Source: Oxytricha trifallax
Taxonomy: Eukaryota; Ciliophora; Spirotrichea; Sporadotrichida; Oxytrichidae
DNA: 64,000 bases
Direction of reading: 5' to 3'
NCBI GenBank assembly: GCA_000711775.1
Contig: ARYC01017435.1
Span: 1 to 64,000, forward strand
The position numbers and the translations under genes are program-made. The notes below the pieces were generated by a model. That model worked only from the letters and a program-made list of their open reading frames with translations, was not told the DNA's origin and searched no databases. Shown one piece after another: positions 59,410-64,000 of this stretch (position 1 is its first letter; each line of letters starts with the position of its first letter).

Positions 59410-62400
59410 ATGTTTTTTTTAATAATAATATTAATGAAACTAAAAATAGATTCATATCGTATTGTACATTACCTATTAATTAATATATAAATTGAATACA
59501 ATTGCTTTATAAATTAAGGAAACTAGTTTGATATATGCAACTTTCAAAACAGATTAATCATTTGCGGTAGTAGCTAAAATTAGTTAAATAAATGGAGATG
59601 TATAAAAAGCAATATAAAATATTATAATATATATTAATAGGATATTTTAAATATTAAATTAAATTTTGATTATTTACAAAGATTAGCAATAAAAATAAAT
59701 GGGATAAAAGACGTGTATTATTACCGAAATGGAATAGTATTATTGGATAAACAATGTTTAGAGAAACTTTATAATTCAGAATTATTAAATTATAAGAGTC
59801 TATGAATTATATATAATTTATGAAAGAGTAGATATTTAAAAATTTATTATTATAAATATATCAAAATATCTTTAGATATAAATTTACTCTTTTTGTATTT
59901 TTGTACTCTAAATTTAAAGTTATATTAATAATTTTTGGAATATAATAAAATAATCCTTAATCAATATAAATTTACATTGTAGATAAGAGACCCTCTTCAA
60001 CATAATTGGGGTTTTATAAAATTATATATTTTATCCTAATAATTTATATTTATACAATGATATGTAGCCAAGAAAATTAAAACTTAAATAAAATTGAAAA
60101 GTCTTATTCGAGTTAAGTTATTATATGAATATATTTTTTATTATAAACAATATTATATTGATTAAATGATTAATTAAATTAAAAAATAAAAATGGATTTA
60201 AAATGTTTACTTAATTCTTAACAATAATGAATATTAGTTTTTATATTATTTTAAAATAAATTATTAGAAAAGAGATTTATAAATTTATAGTTTCACTTGA
60301 TAAAGTTTGAATATATTAATAATTCAGAAATTTAAAAATTGAATTATAATAATTTGAACAAAAATTCTTTAATAATTGTCTCAACGAGACCCCGCCTCCA
60401 CCCCGCCTCCCAGGCCTAAAACGAGACCCCTCCCCACCCTAACTAGACCCCCCCTCCCACCTCAACAACATCCCTATTCATATGAAAATTTTTATTCTCG
60501 ATATTTATATCATTTTCCTTCATGATATCTTGATCTCGAAATATTTTTTATACATAAAATATATCATTATTTTAAAAACATTTTTTCAACAAATCAAATG
60601 CTACTCTTAATTAAATTTATTTCTTATTTAACAACTTTCACTACGTCCGCCGACTTTTTTATTTTGATACTCCTTTAATAAATTGATTTAAAAATATACT
60701 TCCATTTGATTCGATAATAATATAATAAAATTTATGAGCCAACAAACTCATTCAACTTTATTTAATCTGTATTCGAAATACGATTAATTTTTCTAATGTA
60801 TTTTTCCAATTTTCTATAATAATTATTGTAGAAATACATTTGAATTTAAAATATATTTTAATTAAAATAAATTTAATTCAAAATCATGGCAGTTAAAGTT
60901 GGCCAATTTAAACGATCTTGGGCTCATTCGATAGAGAATTCAAAATTAGCTGGACTTTACTATTAGCGGTACTATTTTATCGCATCCCTGGAGCAAGATA
61001 ACTTGAGTTTAATGTGCAGAGATAATTTAATGAATTTAGAAGTGTTTATTTAAACTCAAGTTATCTTGCTCCAGGGATGCGATAAAATAGTACCGCTAAT
61101 AGTAAAGTCCAGCTAATTTTGAATTCTCTATCGAATGAGCCCAAGATCGTTTAAATTGGCCAACTTTAACTGCCATGATTTTGAATTAAATTTATTTTAA
61201 TTAAAATATATTTTAAATTCAAATGTATTTCTACAATAATTATTATAGAAAATTGGAAAAATACATTAGAAAAATTAATCGTATTTCGAATACAGATTAA
61301 ATAAAGTTGAATGAGTTTGTTGGCTCATAAATTTTATTATATTATTATCGAATCAAATGGAAGTATATTTTTAAATCAATTTATTAAAGGAGTATCAAAA
61401 TAAAAAAGTCGGCGGACGTAGTGAAAGTTGTTAAATAAGAAATAAATTTAATTAAGAGTAGCATTTGATTTGTTGAAAAAATGTTTTTAAAATAATGATA
61501 TATTTTATGTATAAAAAATATTTCGAGATCAAGATATCATGAAGGAAAATGATATAAATATCGAGAATAAAAATTTTCATATGAATAGGGATGTTGTTGA
61601 GGTGGGAGGGGGGGTCTAGTTATGGTGGGAGGGGGGTCTCGTTTTAGGTCTGGAGAGGGGGGGGAGTGGGGTCTCCGTTGGAACAAATAATTAATATACC
61701 CTTATTGAATAATATACGGAATTCATTCTTGCCTAGACTTCTATAAGTTCATAGACATATTTATATATTTTTTTACATAAATACATGATTGACATTGGGC
61801 AATATTTAAGTTGACCTATGTGCTTGTTGATAAGTATTTAAGATAAATATTAATTAATAATTTTAAAATTCTAAAGAATTAAAACAACAATAATCCTAAA
61901 TTTCTTACCTTTAGTTTTTCTTTACTATGATTGATATATAAAGTTAGAATAGAATTTAAATAAAATGGAGTGGATAATAAAACCAGATTGTGACTCTCTC
62001 GGATCTCGATGCTAAATGAATGCTTTAGTTAATGATATAAGAGCAAGTTCATAAAATAAATTAAATATATTTATATTATAAATTAGCAATTGTACTAAAC
62101 AAATATACTAAAAATAATTCTTAAATTATATTTTATTAATTTATTTTGATATTTTCTTATCAAAATTCATCCTTCGTTATTGGCGGAGTGATGGAAAACT
62201 CCAACTAAAAATATTTAAGTATTTATGATATTGATGCAAATTCAAATGTAAACAGAGGTTTTAAATATTAATTAATTATATCAATATAATTTAAATGTTT
62301 TTCATTAATAATATAGCTTTTTTCTATTGCAAAAGAAAAGAGAATTTTTGAAATTTATTTTCATATTTTTGTTTGGGGTAATTAATAAAATTCTAGAAAA

Positions 62401-63605
62401 TAATTATTCGCATTTAGGATTTATTATGATAAAAAAGTTATAAATTAAGAGTTTAAAAAGAGCTACAGATGATATTTATACATATTATTTCTAAATTTAA
62501 TGCTAAATTACATATCATTTGCTTTATTATTGAGGCAAAAACTAAACTTTTAAAAGAGAGATCATTAATTTATATAAATTTAATGCTTATTAAAATAAAG
62601 TAAATTCAATTTAAATCAAATTTCTAATTATAATATAAGCGTATAGATGGAGCCAGTCAAATAGGCCTCTATTTAGAAATTAAGGATTTAGATATTGATT
62701 ACTATTTATGATATAAAATTCTTTTATAATAATTAAAAATTTTAATTAAATTATTTAAAAAATATATAAACATAGTTTATTTTTAAAAAAATAAATATAT
62801 TGAATAGAATAGTAATTTTAATCATTTTAACAATCAATTTAATAATTTTGATTAACTAACTTTAATATTAATCATATAACTAGTATTTCAGCAATAATAA
62901 AACTATATTTTTGCTTGCTATAATACTTTGAATCCATCTAGTCTTAAAAATTAATTTAATTCTTATATGGGAAATTAAAATTTCATATAAAAGATTAGTC
63001 ATTTTAATCATTCTATATTTATAGATATCAGGTTTATTATTAATTATAAAAATAATTCGATTTTATTTAACATGCCAAAATATTGATAATAAAAATTAAT
63101 AAGAAATTTGAATCTTAATTTTACATTAATTATATATACAATAAATTAAAATATAATAATTGATAAGGAAACATAAATGGTATCTAAAATCAAATTTATT
63201 TTTAATCTTAGTTTTATAAGCACTTCATAGTTTTTAAATAATTTTGTCTTTCAATTTTTGTTTTGAATTTTAATAATTGAAAACAGTAAAGATTTATTTT
63301 TTATATTATTTTTTAAATATTTGTATCTTCCATTAATTTATGCCTTTAAATCAATTATAGTTAAACTCACTTTAATTAAATTCCCATGAATATAATATTA
63401 TAATTTTATTACTACTCTTTTGAATTATCGTATGGGATTTTTATACTAACCATTAGACACTACTAAAACATTAATTTAAATTATATTTAGATTTTAATAT
63501 CAGTATTCTATTATTTACTTTCAAAAATCAAAAGCATTAAAAAATCTAGAATTTTCCGTACCTGCTGGAGATTCAGCGACATGCTTAGGAATGAACTTTA
63601 TAATA
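59030..63605 (+). CDS. Paralogous CADG-type gene, 5' MDS islands (runs off window)
   Basis: Islands match those at 29545-33430 in the same order and strand: 59030-59115 FPLVFESSSYDVNLYLIKTN; 59219-59360 DLSFVFGGYIIDIVG and AVIGYYNNLPDFYRVKW; 59514-59612 SLIYATFKTDQSFAVVAKIS; 59690-59755 YYYRNGIVL; 61965-62040 EWIIKPDCDSLGSRCQMNA; 62180-62262 VIGGVMENSNQKYLSIYDI; 62637-62710 EIKDLDIDYY; 63410-63480 MGFLYQPLDTTKT; 63540-63600 CWRFSDMLRNE. Protein identity between copies is moderate (about half by eye in the best islands), while the IESs between are mostly unalignable. Conservation at protein level supports that these islands are real exons under selection. The rest of the gene lies to the right of the window. 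Confidence 0.75.
59371..59406. repeat. (TA)n run directly after a CADG-paralogue island
   Basis: A simple AT dinucleotide tract of about 36 bp. A shorter (TA)n run sits at exactly the corresponding place in the other copy (29852-29870). Confidence 0.85.
60380..61682. repeat. 1.3-kb palindrome with G-rich ends centred on a MITE
   Basis: The two halves are inverted copies over about 645 bp each, centre near 61030. The inner part (60826-61253) is a foldback MITE of the family at 36444 and 63646; the outer 440 bp on each side are also inverted copies. The outer ends are strikingly C/G-rich (60386-60465: GAGACCCC and CCCCCCC runs; mirrored at 61600-61675), able to form G-quadruplexes. Only the outermost 90 bp show clear differences between arms. 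No coding. Confidence 0.9.
60826..61253. mobile_element. Foldback MITE, copy 3
   Basis: ATTGTAGAAATACATTTGAA at the left, with the reverse complement at the right; core ATAGAGAATTC, CTGGACTTTACTATTAG and TTATCGCATCC. Arms essentially perfect. Confidence 0.85.
61683..61960. other. AT-rich IES-like DNA
   Basis: No coding island; lies between two islands of the CADG paralogue. Confidence 0.4.
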
Positions 63606-63645
63606 AATCTCTTTATTGTCTTAATTTATAAATATCTTTATATAA

Positions 63646-64000
63646 AAATAATATTGTAGGAATACATTTGAATTTGGAAAATTAATATAAAATAAATAAA
63701 TATTAAATCAAAATCGTGGCAGTTAAAGTTGGCCAATTTAAACGATCTTGGGCTCTTTCGATAGAGAATTCAAAATTAGCTGGACTTTACTATTGGAGGT
63801 ACTATTTTATCGCATCGAAGGAGCGAGATAACTTCACTTTAATTAAACGCCTTTAAATTTATTAAATTATACCCCTACATTAAAGTCGAGTTATCTCGCT
63901 CCTTCGATGCGATAAAATAGTACCGCCAATAGTAAAGTCCAGCTAATTTTGAATTCTCTATCGAATGAGCCCAAGATCGTTTAAATTGGCCAACTTTAAC
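63646..64000. mobile_element. Foldback MITE, copy 4 (cut by window end)
   Basis: Starts ATATTGTAGGAATACATTTG. The arm from 63715 (TGGCAGTTAAAGTTGGCC) to 63840 is nearly identical to copy 3, and the return arm is cut off at 64000. The loop region differs from copy 3. Confidence 0.85.

Overview
This window looks like germline (micronuclear) DNA of a hypotrich (stichotrich) ciliate of the Oxytricha/Stylonychia kind. The evidence is in the sequence. Long open frames appear only when TAA and TAG are read as glutamine and TGA as the sole stop. A complete 4.1-kb TBE (telomere-bearing element) transposon ends in C4A4 repeats and is flanked by an AAT duplication. Host genes are split into short coding islands (macronuclear-destined segments, MDSs) set in very AT-rich DNA (internal eliminated sequences, IESs). 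In two places removing the intervening DNA at a short direct repeat restores a reading frame exactly. A standard-code ORF search therefore finds almost nothing real here.

Layout. 1-4832: a sensor histidine kinase gene on the minus strand, interrupted by the TBE at 353-4467. The TBE carries a zinc-finger/kinase gene (-), the '22-kDa' gene (+, with a 26-nt intron) and a DD34E transposase (-). 4892-6363: a plus-strand gene with several frame changes, followed by a hairpin and an (ATT)n tract. 6500-15100: AT-rich DNA with foldback elements, a short G-rich-ended element and a few candidate MDSs. 15797-17596: a decayed minus-strand gene. 18826-20093: a bZIP factor and a multi-pass membrane protein, both minus strand; the second shows a clear IES with a GAAT pointer. 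21712-24480: minus-strand coding pieces, including an intact 493-residue ORF ending beside a hairpin and a (TAA)n tract. 24630-27146 and 28172-28847: near-perfect long palindromes. 29545-45233: the MDS array of one very large plus-strand gene, a CADG (dystroglycan-type cadherin-like) membrane protein with a propeller-like N-terminal part. 45955-46920: MDSs of another plus-strand gene. 48111-58540: a 10.4-kb transposon with identical 102-bp inverted ends. 59030-63605: the 5' part of a paralogue of the CADG gene, in the same MDS order, running off the window.

The most novel item is the 10.4-kb element. Its ends begin with C4A4-type repeat. It encodes a Tc1/IS630-type DD34E transposase, a relative of the TBE 22-kDa protein, and a protein of about 1,110 residues with a SecA-like ATPase/helicase core. 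The 22-kDa relatives in the TBE and in the large element share an intron at the same place and phase (26 and 32 nt), which ties the two elements together. I read this as an undescribed giant relative of TBE that has taken on a SecA-like motor. Inverted-repeat elements, one family present in at least four copies, account for much of the remaining repeat content. MDS edges below are approximate because they were read by eye.
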